The position numbers and the translations under genes were made by a program. This document shows, one piece after another, positions 55,101 to 64,000 of a DNA stretch of 64,000 bases. The DNA comes from Scortum barcoo (taxonomy: Eukaryota > Chordata > Actinopteri > Centrarchiformes > Terapontidae), in contig CM041550.1 in assembly GCA_023238725.1 (NCBI GenBank), positions 21,238,086 through 21,302,085 of the forward strand, written 5' to 3'. A model generated the notes under the pieces. It was not told the DNA's origin and did not search any database. It saw nothing but the letters and a program-made list of their open reading frames with translations. Every line of letters starts with the position of its first letter. Within the stretch, counting starts at the first letter, position 1.

Positions 55101-58100
55101 TTTGTCAATTAAAAACCATACAAAAATAGCAAGAAATTACTAAATTTAATTAATGTACTAAATAGATAATAATAATAATAATGAACCTAATATTTGTTCT
55201 CCCCATTTCAGTTGACGAATAACAATTGTGCATTGCAGTTTCAGAGGTTGAAGGGACAAAGCTTGGTTAATGTTTTGTCTGGGTGGAATAACCTTTTCTC
55301 TTGTTGCTTTCCCTAATCAGTTTTACACTTGTTCTGATTTATATAGTTTTCTGGTTTTGTAATCAGACGAGAGTGCGAGTAGTCATTTAATTACCAGCTG
55401 AGCAAGCTGCTGGCCTCATTCGAGCAGAAAACTGATCCCTTGTGGAACAATTTGACAATTAAAACTGCATTTTACTCTTAAAAATAAACTGAGTATAGCA
55501 ATAGGATGAAATATGGCTTATTATGGCTTCCATAAAACTAATTCGTATCTCTGAACTTCTGTAACTACTCCATCGTAATCAAACACAAATGAATCCAAGT
55601 TTCTCTCTTTTTGTCAGTTGTCAACATTCAAAATTCAAATGTATGAATCATACTGATAGAAATTAGAGCATTTTATTTAACATGTTGTGTGATGGAATTC
55701 AACACATTTAAAGCTCTATGGTGTGACTGATACAAAAAAAAACAAACTTAAATATTACAGCAACCATGGGGGAATGGGATTTAAACAATACAGTTACATT
55801 ATTAAAGCAACAAACGGCATCAGTCTCAGAGCACAGGATCTTAAACCAGCAAATAATAAATAGGCACAGCAGAAGTTTATACTTGACTGTTCTTTTTCTC
55901 TACTTTGCAGTAAAATTTTCCTTACAGCATGGAATACAAAGGCATGTATGTTTATAGTTACATATATAGTGTATGTCATTTTAGATATGACATTAGTTTG
56001 TTTCATGACAGTACAATCTACAGTATGCTTCTTAATAATACATGTATACACAAGGCTGTCCACATCATAGACTGCCGTGTATATCTTTCTAGCCTGTTTT
56101 AGTCGTGAGAGCAATTTTCTTCAAATTCTTCTGACATTGTTGTATCGCTGCAGAACTGATGCATTACAGCCAACATTTTAAGTGTATTTGTGTACAGGTT
56201 TGGGAACTGTTTTAATACAGTTCCCAGAGTTCAACAAACCACTTAAACTACTTAATGTGTAGATAGAAAAACAAAAGCCAGCCATTGACAACATTTAACA
56301 CAAGCCATCTTCACAATGTTTGAAGATTAATCTATACTGAGTGACTAGAAAAATAGATCCCCCTGCAACGCAGCCTTGTGTTATAGTAAATACTACCTGT
56401 AACACAACAGCAGACAAAGCCCTCAAATAAACCCATAGAACTGAGTCAATACGGAACAATTAAGGGGCCTGTATACCCCATCAGACGTGATTGTTGGATG
56501 GTTGAACAGCATGTAAAACTACCTTTATGATATGCAATCAGGGACGCTACAACACTTTAGGTGCTTTCCATGATAGACACTCTAAAAATGTATACTGTTA
56601 TCCCCGTAATTACACAACAGCTCTCCAATCTCTTTGTTTATGTTGAATGTGGCTATTTGAAACAACTAAAAAACAAAAAAATGTAATGCTGAGTGTAGTT
56701 AACTGCAGAGCTTTCCATCACCCCCCATAAAAGCTTGGGTTCTATTTTTCTGGTCACTCACTATATTAACGATACAGTACAGGTTGTTGTCAGCAAAAAA
56801 AGCTTGAATACGACCAGATGACAGTATATGTGTACGTTGACTTCCTTTCACTCTTCTCTTCTCGCTGTAGATGAAGTGTGCCCTCCAGACTGGGATGGTC
56901 TTATTTGTTGGCCTCATGGCTCCCCTGGGCTGGTTACCAAGGTTCCCTGCCCGTCGTACATCTATGACTTCAATCATAAAGGTTATAGGCAAAGGTTTTT
57001 TGTTTTCTGTGTTTGTAGATGTACAATCACCAACACTGGGAGCTAATATTAATCTAGCACTGCCTACTTTCCCACCAAAAGTAAGTGTACTATGGGAGTA
57101 CAGAGCCTTTAACATGTCAGTGCTGTGGGCAGTACACAAAATCCATAAGATCCACCTTTCCAAAATTATTATCTGTTTACAGGACATGCTTACAGGAGGT
57201 GTGATGTCAACGGTTCTTGGGTGTTTGTGGACCGCTGGAACAAAACCTGGACCAACTACTCAGAGTGTCTGCGCTTCTTGCAGCCCAATGATGAGGAAGG
57301 GAGAGTAAGTATGATTTGCCACATAACTTCATGAAGTTATGTGGCAAATGTTATAACAAACAGTCGAGCACGCCGAGCAGACACAGAGCAACATTAGTGT
57401 GAAATTGAAACTGTGTTTCTGGCCACTTGCCGAAAATATAAGTCTAACATTCTCTCTCCTTCTAGCTCTGGTTTGGTTCATACTAACTCCATAAAGTAAT
57501 ATGACTTTTTAGCTCTTAAATACACCAACATGCTTACTAGCTAGCTCGTAACTTTGTCTGTCTGTTGTTTGGTGTTGTGCAGGAAGCGCACAGTCAGGTT
57601 ATCACTTCGGGTACAGGCCAGACTCGAGACAAAACTGAAGACTTGTCTGGACTTGACTGCAATGAGACTTGACTTACGTGACACTTGACTGTCTGAGGGC
57701 CCCACTTCAGTTTAGACTCCATAGTGTGTGACAGAGTGGCTGAGGGGTTACTGATCCTGGTTTTCAATCTTGTATTTTTATGTTTTGTCAGAAGACACAT
57801 AACAAGCTACCATCATGTAACATGAAAAAAGATTGAGAGGTCTCCAATTTTCATCATAGGTACATACCTCAACTATGAGAGACAAAATGAGAAAAAAAAT
57901 CCAGAAAATCACATTGTCTGATTTTTAAAGAATTTATTTGCAAATTATGGTGGAAAATAAGTATTTGGTCAATAACAAAAGTTCATCTCAATACTTTGTT
58001 ATATACCCTTTGTTGGCAATGACAGAGGTCAAATGTTTTCTGTAAGTCTTCACAAGGTTTTCACACACTGTTGCTGGTATTTTGGCCCATTCCTCCATGC

Positions 58101-59116
58101 AGATCTCCTCTAGAGCAGTGATGTTTTGGGGCTGTCGCTGGGCAACACAGACTTTCAACTCCCTCCAATAAGATCCACCTTTCCAAAATTATTATCTGTT
58201 GCCCTTCGTTGCCCGGGCGGTGTGTCTGGGATCATTGTCATGCTGAAAGACCCAGCCACGTTTCATCTTCAATGCCCTTGCTGATATCTCACGATACATG
58301 ACCCCATTCATTCTTTCCTTTACATGTACTGGTTAAGCTTAAGCAGGGGGACACACCTGGCACTGCAGGATTTGAGTCCCTGGCGGCATAGTGTGTTACT
58401 AATGGTAGCCTTTGTTACTTTGGTCCCAGCTCTCTGCAGGTCATTCACTAGGTCCCCCCGTGTGGTTCTGGGATTTTTGCTCACCGTTCTCGTGATCATT
58501 TTGACCCCACGGGGTGAGATCTTGCGTGGAGCCCCAGATCGAGGGAGATTATCAGTGGTCTTGTATGTCTTCCATTTTCTAATAATTGCTCCCACAGTTG
58601 ATTTCTTCACACCAAGCTGCTTACCTATTGCAGATTCAGTCTTCCCAGCCTGGTGCAGGTCTACAATTTTGTTTCTGGTGTCCTTTGACAGCTCTTTGGT
58701 CTTGGCCATAGTGGAGTTTGGAGTCTGACTGTTTGAGGTTGTGGACAGGTGTCTTTTATACTGATAACGAGTTCAAACAGGTGCCATTAATACAGGTAAC
58801 GAGTGGAGGACAGAGGAGCCTCTTAAAGAAGAAGTTACAGGTCTGTGAGAGCCAGAAATCTTGCTTGTTTGTAGGTGACCAAATACTTATTTTACCGAGG
58901 AATTTATTAATTATTCATTAATTCATTCATTAATTCAGTTAATTCATTAAAAATCCTACAATGTGATTTCCTGGATTCTTTCCCCCATTCTGTCTCTCAT
59001 AGTTGAAGTGTACCTATGATGAAAATTACAGGCCTCTCTCATCTTTTTAAGTGGGAGAACTTGCACAATTGGTGGCTGACTAAATGCTTTTTTGCCCCAC
59101 TGTGTGATATATATAT

Positions 59117-59191
<75 letters not shown>

Positions 59192-60295
59192 ATAAGTTTT
59201 TATCAGCATGGCCTGCTATAAACCAAACCTACCTCAGATGCTCAAAGTCTAAGCATTTTTTGCATCAGTACATTTTAAAGCTTTGTGTGTTTTGTTAAAT
59301 TAGAGATTGTGATTTATAGAAATACTGCAATATTCCAAACAAACTAAAATCATGAGACTCTTTGCTTTGATTCACCATTTGTTTCCATTAAAAAAATCTC
59401 TGCTTGGTGGGTTTTTCCCCATTATGCAAATATAATTGGCACGCTTTTGCATTTAGATACTGAAAAGGTGTTTTGGCATGGCCATTTAAAGATCTCAGGC
59501 TTGACTTGGACCAAAAACAGCTCAGTTGAGAATATTTAAAAATATTCATTACTGCTTCTTTAATTTTGCCCGTCAAGTAGCTGTGTTTTGTTTGTACACA
59601 AAATATGATCTACTGGGCTACTTTAAAAAAAAAAGTACAATTTTGTAACTGTATAACAGTTACTGCTGTTAAGTTGACTCAGTGTTTTTGTTTTGATGTT
59701 CAAGCCATTCATCTACCTCATGATCTGAGGTATTATTTGCCATCTGCTCTTCGAAAATGAAGAGGTATTACCATGGATGGAGCTATAGCCAGCATATGTT
59801 CATAGTATCAATGTAATCTCCAGGCTCCTCTGGGAGTGACTAATGCTTGAATGCTTCTTTAACTTCAGACAGATAGGTGCTTTGGTAAAACTCCTTAAAT
59901 GTCTCTAGTTTGTAAGAGTTTGTAAAGCCACCGTCTGTCAGAGATGAAGGATTTAAGATTGCCACATATATTACACTCTACCTTTTTTCTTCTGCTTAGA
60001 TTAATGTCAGACACAACACATACTGACATATTAGGAGCTCTGGAAATGAGTGACTGATCAGTTCTCTGTGGTGAGAGCTTTCATGTTGTCATTGCAGCAT
60101 CCTGTTTAGCCAAGCAGCTGTGAGTCGTGTTTGTGATTGTGACTCTGTTGCATTTTAAAGAGATCTGAAGAGCAAATATTTCTCTCTGTGTCCACAGCAA
60201 GACTTTTTCGAGCGTCTCTATATCATGTATACAGTTGGCTATGCTGTGTCCTTCAGCTCTCTGCTTGTGGCCATCTTCATCATTGGATACTTCAG
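49107..60295 (+). CDS. pth2r: Parathyroid hormone 2 receptor, class B GPCR (5' partial, exons 1-5; continues beyond window)
   Basis: Exons: 49107-49196, 53540-53645, 56871-56981, 57183-57304 and 60198-60295. Phases join cleanly to 175 codons plus 2 nt. Residues 11-29 (NLLLWILNFSLCW core) form a signal peptide. The extracellular hormone-binding domain follows, with the six class B cysteines at 53, 69, 78, 92, 109 and 131, the WDGLICWP and YIYDFNHKG signatures, and N-glycosylation sites at 56, 112, 122 and 127. TM1 is about 150-174 (YIMYTVGY to IIGYF). WDGLICWP, NKTW, CLRFLQP and FFERLY-MYTVGY match PTH2R rather than PTH1R, although HKGHAYRRCD is PTH1R-like. From family knowledge the receptor binds TIP39/PTH2 and couples through Gs to cAMP. 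ATG at 49107 or 49137 could start it; the second gives a cleaner signal peptide. TM2-TM7 are not found before 64000. Confidence 0.9.
49224..49251 (+). repeat. T28 tract just inside pth2r intron 1
   Basis: Twenty-eight consecutive T begin 27 nt after the exon 1 splice boundary. Assembly length may be unreliable. Confidence 0.95.
57145..57177 (+). repeat. 33-bp sequence duplicated at 58168-58200 (source copy)
   Basis: An exact 33-bp match, starting ataagatccacc and ending attattatctgtt, recurs 1023 bp downstream inside the Tc1 remnant. Here it is the polypyrimidine/branch region just before the exon 4 acceptor (57181-57182). Confidence 0.95.
57314..57349. repeat. Perfect 36-bp palindrome beside the pth2r exon 4 donor
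   Basis: The left half is atttgccacataacttcat's first 18 bases and the right half is its exact reverse complement, with no spacer. The palindrome starts 9 nt past the exon end at 57304, so a pre-mRNA hairpin could form just after the 5' splice site. Confidence 0.95.
58168..58200 (+). repeat. 33-bp copy of pth2r intron 3 inside the Tc1 element
   Basis: Identical base for base to 57145-57177, in the same orientation. It sits between Tc1 blocks ctccctcca and gcccttcgttgcccgggcgg, where the intact family has its own sequence. Confidence 0.95.
58320..58709 (-). pseudogene. Tc1 transposase N-terminal remnant
   Basis: From the ATG at 58707-58709 the minus strand encodes M-A-K-T-K-E-L-S-K-D-T-R-N-K-I-V-D-L-H. 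This is the start of a Tc1-like transposase with its paired helix-turn-helix DNA-binding region: G-K-x-L-G-V-K-K-S-T-V near residues 30-40, then the AT-hook-like P-R-S-G-A-P-R-K near 56-63, then a second HTH ending near residue 110. The frame runs off into unrelated sequence after C-R-Q-G-L-K. The DDE catalytic domain, about two thirds of a normal ~340-residue protein, is deleted. It is not expected to be active. Confidence 0.88.
59107..59188. repeat. (TA)n microsatellite next to the Tc1 end
   Basis: TA dinucleotides with a few TACATA interruptions, starting 5 nt after the Tc1 terminus. Tc1 elements insert at TA, so a pre-existing TA array is a plausible target. Confidence 0.95.
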
Positions 60296-60338
60296 GTACA
60301 AGAGGGTTTTATATTACCTGAGATATATGCTATATATG

Positions 60339-61427
60339 CAGAGCCGGCTGGCTCATTAGGTAATATAGGCAAATGCTAAGGGCGCAAGGGCGCCTGGCCT
60401 CCAGGGGGCGCCACAAAATCGGGAAAAAAATCACCTTCAATATAATTATATTAAAACTATTTATTACTATTAATTCTTAAAATGGAAAAACTCTCATAAA
60501 TTCAAATGTAAAGCAATGCCCAATTAATAATTACTACAAATAATAATACCAAATAAGCCCCCCCCCCTCCTCCGGCTGATGGTACCTGCTCGCTCTCTGT
60601 GGGGGGAGGGGCAGATTTATTGATGTGACCAGAGAAGTTTGTAAAAATGTGAAAACGAGCTGCTGAACTGTCCGGAGCACAGGGAAGAAAAAAAGAAGAA
60701 GAAGAGGAGGAAAAACAGGGAGAAAGAAAGAGGTAAAGTAAAGATAAGACACAGTAATGAAATGAAGCATCAGTTATCTCACAGTGTACTGTGAAGTTGA
60801 TAACTTCTTCTGAGCGATTAGCCTCAACATGCTAATCAGTAAATAAGCAGTTTTATATTTCTGTAGCTGGGCGGCATGGAGGCTCTTTACTTTATGGATC
60901 ATTTGTAAAGATTAAACCTGCTCAGTAGGTGTCTACATTGGCCTAATCTACGCTTTTATTATTTGTTTTATTTACATCTGGTTAGCTAATGTTTTTCCTG
61001 CTTTTAATAGTCAGTCAAAATGCTATTCCCTTTTCAACCCTTTATATATCAGATTTTTAACCCTAGTTGTTTGTTGTGTTACAGTTAATATTGTCTAAAG
61101 CATGTTAATTGTTTTAAGCTTTACATCACTGTTAAAGTACACATTATTATTATTAATACTCCATAATTTAGCAATCCCACATGCAATATTAAACTGCAGT
61201 TTTACTGCTTCTTTGCATCTGCTAATAAACATTTCACTGTAATGACAATAAAGTTGTATCTAATCTAATATGCATATCAGAAAAAAATACATTGTATATT
61301 ATACATGCATAGTGGTAAAAACAATGCTATTCGATTTTTCTTTTTGTAAGCGTATGTAAATCGCCGATGGAGGGGGGTGCCATATAAAATCTTGCCTGGG
61401 GCACCACATTGGGTAGGGCCGGCTGTG
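60339..61427. mobile_element. Non-autonomous hAT element in pth2r intron 5
   Basis: Terminal inverted repeats CAGAGCCGGC (left) and CACAGCCGGC (right, reverse complement) agree at 9 of 10 positions. The element is flanked on both sides by TATATATG (60331-60338 and 61428-61435), a perfect 8-bp target duplication, which is the hallmark of hAT insertion. Length is 1089 bp. GC-rich subterminal blocks (agggcgcaagggcgcctgg near the left, ggggcaccacattgggtag near the right) resemble fish hAT ends. No transposase reading frame is seen. The short minus-strand frame at 60534-60770 overlaps a poly-C/purine-rich stretch and is not a gene. Confidence 0.85.
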
Positions 61428-61435
61428 TATATATG

Positions 61436-64000
61436 TGGTCCAGTTACCTGCTGTTCTCAGTATGTGTTGTACTGTGTTCACAAAATGACAGAATTGCAAA
61501 GTTAAGGATCCCAGCATGTAAATTATAGAGACACTGTTGTTCCCCACAGCTGCATGTGTCATGGAAGTTAGGGATTTGCTTACAAATTATAAAGTATTAA
61601 AACCAACCTGTGAACAGTCAATCAACAATCTGTGACAGCACCATAGACAACTTGAAAACAATAAAGTAGTAATGAAGTATTTGGATACAAAAGAATAGAT
61701 GGCGGTGGTGAAGCAAGCCTGACTTTCAAGTAGAAGAGACCCGAGCTGTCGCAGACTTCAAATAAAGTAGCTGTAACCACAGTCCGTTCTTAATCTGGAA
61801 CAATCTACCAAACCATAACCATAGTTTACTTATAATAACATAGTACTCATAACAACAAAGAAACAACAATATTAGCTTATTAATTGAAGACCTCAACTGA
61901 GTGTTAATTTTGGCTGAATGCAGATTAGAAGATGGGCCAGCTCTATGTTAAGTGCGTAAAATGAATCCAACACTATAATAATTAATGTATGAAGCCCCTA
62001 AGGGGACATAGGCAAAACCCCCCAAACTTTAACATTCTCATGCACATGGAAAACTATTTAGTGTACATCAGAAATTTTCCGGTGCTCACGAGAAAGTTTA
62101 CATTTCACCTTCAGAGCATGCAATGAGTTAATGGAGGGATCATTTACCTTATCATCTTGTAGTTGGTTGATGATACTCTAAGGTATATTTTGCGTTTTCA
62201 AGAAAGTAAATATATCCACATATGTCACCATTCTCTTTAGACAACAGTTTAAATCAGAAACCACTATATGAAGACTTCTCAAACCTGCCAAAAATGATTT
62301 TACATCATGTACAAAACATCTGAAGCTAACTTCAGCATCGCTCTCTTTAGTAAAATGAGCTTTATCGTCTTTTGCTGAAACAAGCCTACCTGAAACAGTA
62401 TCTCGTGAGCATGTGAAACTTTCTTGTGCTCATGAGATAGAGACTAGTGCACACCAGAAACTATGGAACCATGTCTCATGTCTGCACTAAAATGACCTTG
62501 TTTGCAGAGGTGTGGAACTTTTTTCTCTTATTTCATCCTTAATCACTGGCAAGGTCAGTGACATGAATGATGGACATAGTGTCGAAAGGAGTTAGTGGAA
62601 TGAATGGCCGTTAAGCCTTTATTTTGCTGCTCTGTGATTCTTAATGATTTCCTTACATTTTCCTAAGATGTTTCTTGAAATTGTAATTTAGTGCGAATCA
62701 GAGGTAAAATGGGGCTGTTCAATTGACTTCCACTTAATTATTCCAGTGAATTGCTTGTGTAATCTTTCAGTCTTTCAGTCCTTCAGTCAGTGGACAGTCT
62801 GATGAACAGGCAGTCATGAAGAAATTTGTTTATACTAAAACATACAATTAAATATAAATGGAGAATGGTTTTAACCATAATTGGAGAATGAATTTGATTT
62901 ACTGTAAAAACTGGGTTAAAACTGGATTAATAAAGTAATAGTGGTTGATCAGTTTATCACTGAGAAGAGTAAAAATGATTTACAATTTTAAATTAAGATA
63001 CTTAAGTTTAGAAAAGCCTTGATGTCAAGGAAAGTATTATTTACCTCCACTTGCAAGTAAGGGAGATGCAAGTAAACCGAAGCCATTTTTCTTTATGCAC
63101 ACAAACTGGGTGTCCTGGGTGAAAAAAATGAAAAATACATTTTTAAAACATTTTAAACCGACTTTAATCATTTAAATCCAATATCCAATGGTAAGGTGTT
63201 TTATCATGAAACATACGTGTGAAGCGTTAGCTGCACATGAGGACAGGCCAGTGTACAACCCAATGTCCAGGTACAAAGGGACTAATAACTGTGATCTAAG
63301 CTCACAAGAATGTTATTTCGAAACAGTTTCAACCTTTATAGGGCTACACTAGTGTTGACCATTTCTTTCATTTTTTAAAGCATCTCTCCCACCTGCCACA
63401 AAAAGCTAATCCACCATGGTGAGCATTAATGAGTCCTCTTTTGACTTCACTCAGTGCAAAAAGAAACTGTCTGCTGCTTTGAATACAGTCATTTTCTCAA
63501 TAAGAGTGGGTGGCAAGACATGATTAAGAGAAATGGAAGTTGAGAGTTAAATTAGTCAACAACATCTAACTTTCCAGATAAGAAAGCCCCAAAAGTGACC
63601 ACAGCTGTGTGTTTAAATAGAAAAACTTCAAAGAGAGCACATTTCCTGGATCAGTTGATGCTGAAATTTCAAAGAGCCATCAAGATGCCTTTTGACAAAG
63701 ACAGGTCTTTTATCTGTTAAGGTGTTTGACTTCATAAAGCAGCTTATAAATCTTTGATTTGAGCTCTTCCGCAGCCTCCATTAGCTCTTACTGCTCTCTC
63801 TTTCTCTCTTGCCTCTCTTTAGAGATACTGTTACTGTAAACAATATGCAATAAGCCCGCTATGAAGCTTAATTTATAAAGCTGCAGTACGTCAACCTTAG
63901 CAAACCACAGTCAACAATTAGCCTTCACCCAGGACATCTAATGCAACATAATGAGATCTCGTTCCATTGTATGGACATAAATGCTGTAAACTATAATAAA
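61436..64000. other. Remainder of pth2r intron 5
   Basis: The TM1 exon ends in phase 2 at 60295. I looked for the next exon, which should open with the R-R-L-H-C-T-R-N-Y-I-H family motif, and found none up to 64000. The stretch is AT-rich. It has repeat-like pieces at 62.04-62.48 kb with near-inverted ctcgtgagca/tgctcatgaga words. Confidence 0.6.
62040..62480. repeat. Short inverted words of TCTCRTGAGCA type
   Basis: At 62401-62437 tctcgtgagca and tgctcatgaga form a 10/11 inverted repeat around a 15-nt centre. Related pieces (ggtgctcacgagaaagttt, cagaaattttcc) occur at about 62068-62100, and gcacaccagaaact occurs at about 62449. This resembles a small palindromic fish repeat. Ends are not defined. 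Confidence 0.4.

Larger units (their letters stand above)
57823..59102 (-). mobile_element. Defective Tc1-like transposon in pth2r intron 4
   Basis: The right terminus (59041-59102) ends ttttttgccccactg, the standard CAGTGGGG end of a common fish Tc1 family. The left inverted repeat is present only from tgaaaaaagattgagagg onward, so about 50 bp of its outer end is gone. Both sides share the 'attttcatcataggta' subterminal block. Internal deletions are visible near 58167, 58286 and 58327 by comparison with the family layout as remembered. At the first of these, 33 bp of local intron replaces element sequence. The region 58905-58950 has become an ATTAATTC tandem. The element cannot encode a full transposase and lies antisense to pth2r. 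Confidence 0.9.

Noticed and set aside
49107..60295. Assignment as pth1r or pth3r
   Set aside because: The HKGHAYRRCD block is PTH1R-like, but WDGLICWP, CLRFLQP, FFERLY-MYTVGY and IIGYFR agree with PTH2R, and no PTH1R-type insert exon is seen in the extracellular domain.

Overview
This window is vertebrate nuclear DNA, almost certainly from a ray-finned fish and probably a percomorph-type teleost. The evidence is two recognisable vertebrate genes with GT-AG introns, CpG-rich first exons, long AT-rich non-coding stretches, and a typical fish repeat load: a Tc1 element, hAT elements, a tRNA-derived SINE, L2/Maui-like LINE pieces, a Gypsy-type LTR, and many (TA)n, (TG)n and (CT)n tracts. No bacterial, phage, CRISPR or operon-like organisation is present.

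Layout. 1-6.8 kb: intergenic, with a Gypsy-type solo LTR (54-442), microsatellites and a gutted LINE (about 5.4-5.9 kb). 6.83-7.05 kb: CpG-rich probable promoter and non-coding first exon of mras. 7.05-17.0 kb: first intron, with a fish repeat at 8.0 kb, a hAT-like MITE at 9.2-9.9 kb and a SINE at 12.3 kb. 17.06-23.27 kb: complete coding part of mras (M-Ras, 208 aa, five coding exons), with a LINE fragment in coding intron 3. 23.27 to about 27.0 kb: probable long mras 3' UTR. 27-48.6 kb: intergenic, with no recognisable gene, a long (TA)n(TG)n, a Tc1/mariner-like remnant at 32 kb, a larger dead LINE at 39.7-41.4 kb and a fish repeat at 46.6 kb. 48.6-49.1 kb: CpG-rich promoter. 49.1-64.0 kb: the 5' half of a class B GPCR gene best matched to the parathyroid hormone 2 receptor (pth2r). 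Five exons encode the signal peptide, the six-cysteine hormone-binding domain and the first transmembrane helix; the gene runs off the right edge.

Both genes lie on the + strand and are about 22 kb apart. M-Ras is a plasma-membrane Ras-family GTPase and PTH2R is a plasma-membrane receptor for tuberoinfundibular peptide. Nothing in the sequence links them functionally.

No new biological system was found. The most unusual structures are at fine scale in pth2r. A dead Tc1 copy carries an exact 33-bp copy of intron sequence from 1 kb upstream at an internal deletion junction, which looks like templated repair filler. A perfect 36-bp palindrome begins 9 nt past the exon 4 splice boundary. A non-autonomous hAT with a perfect 8-bp target duplication sits in intron 5. 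In mras, a 49-unit (CT)n forms the polypyrimidine region of the acceptor of the first coding exon.
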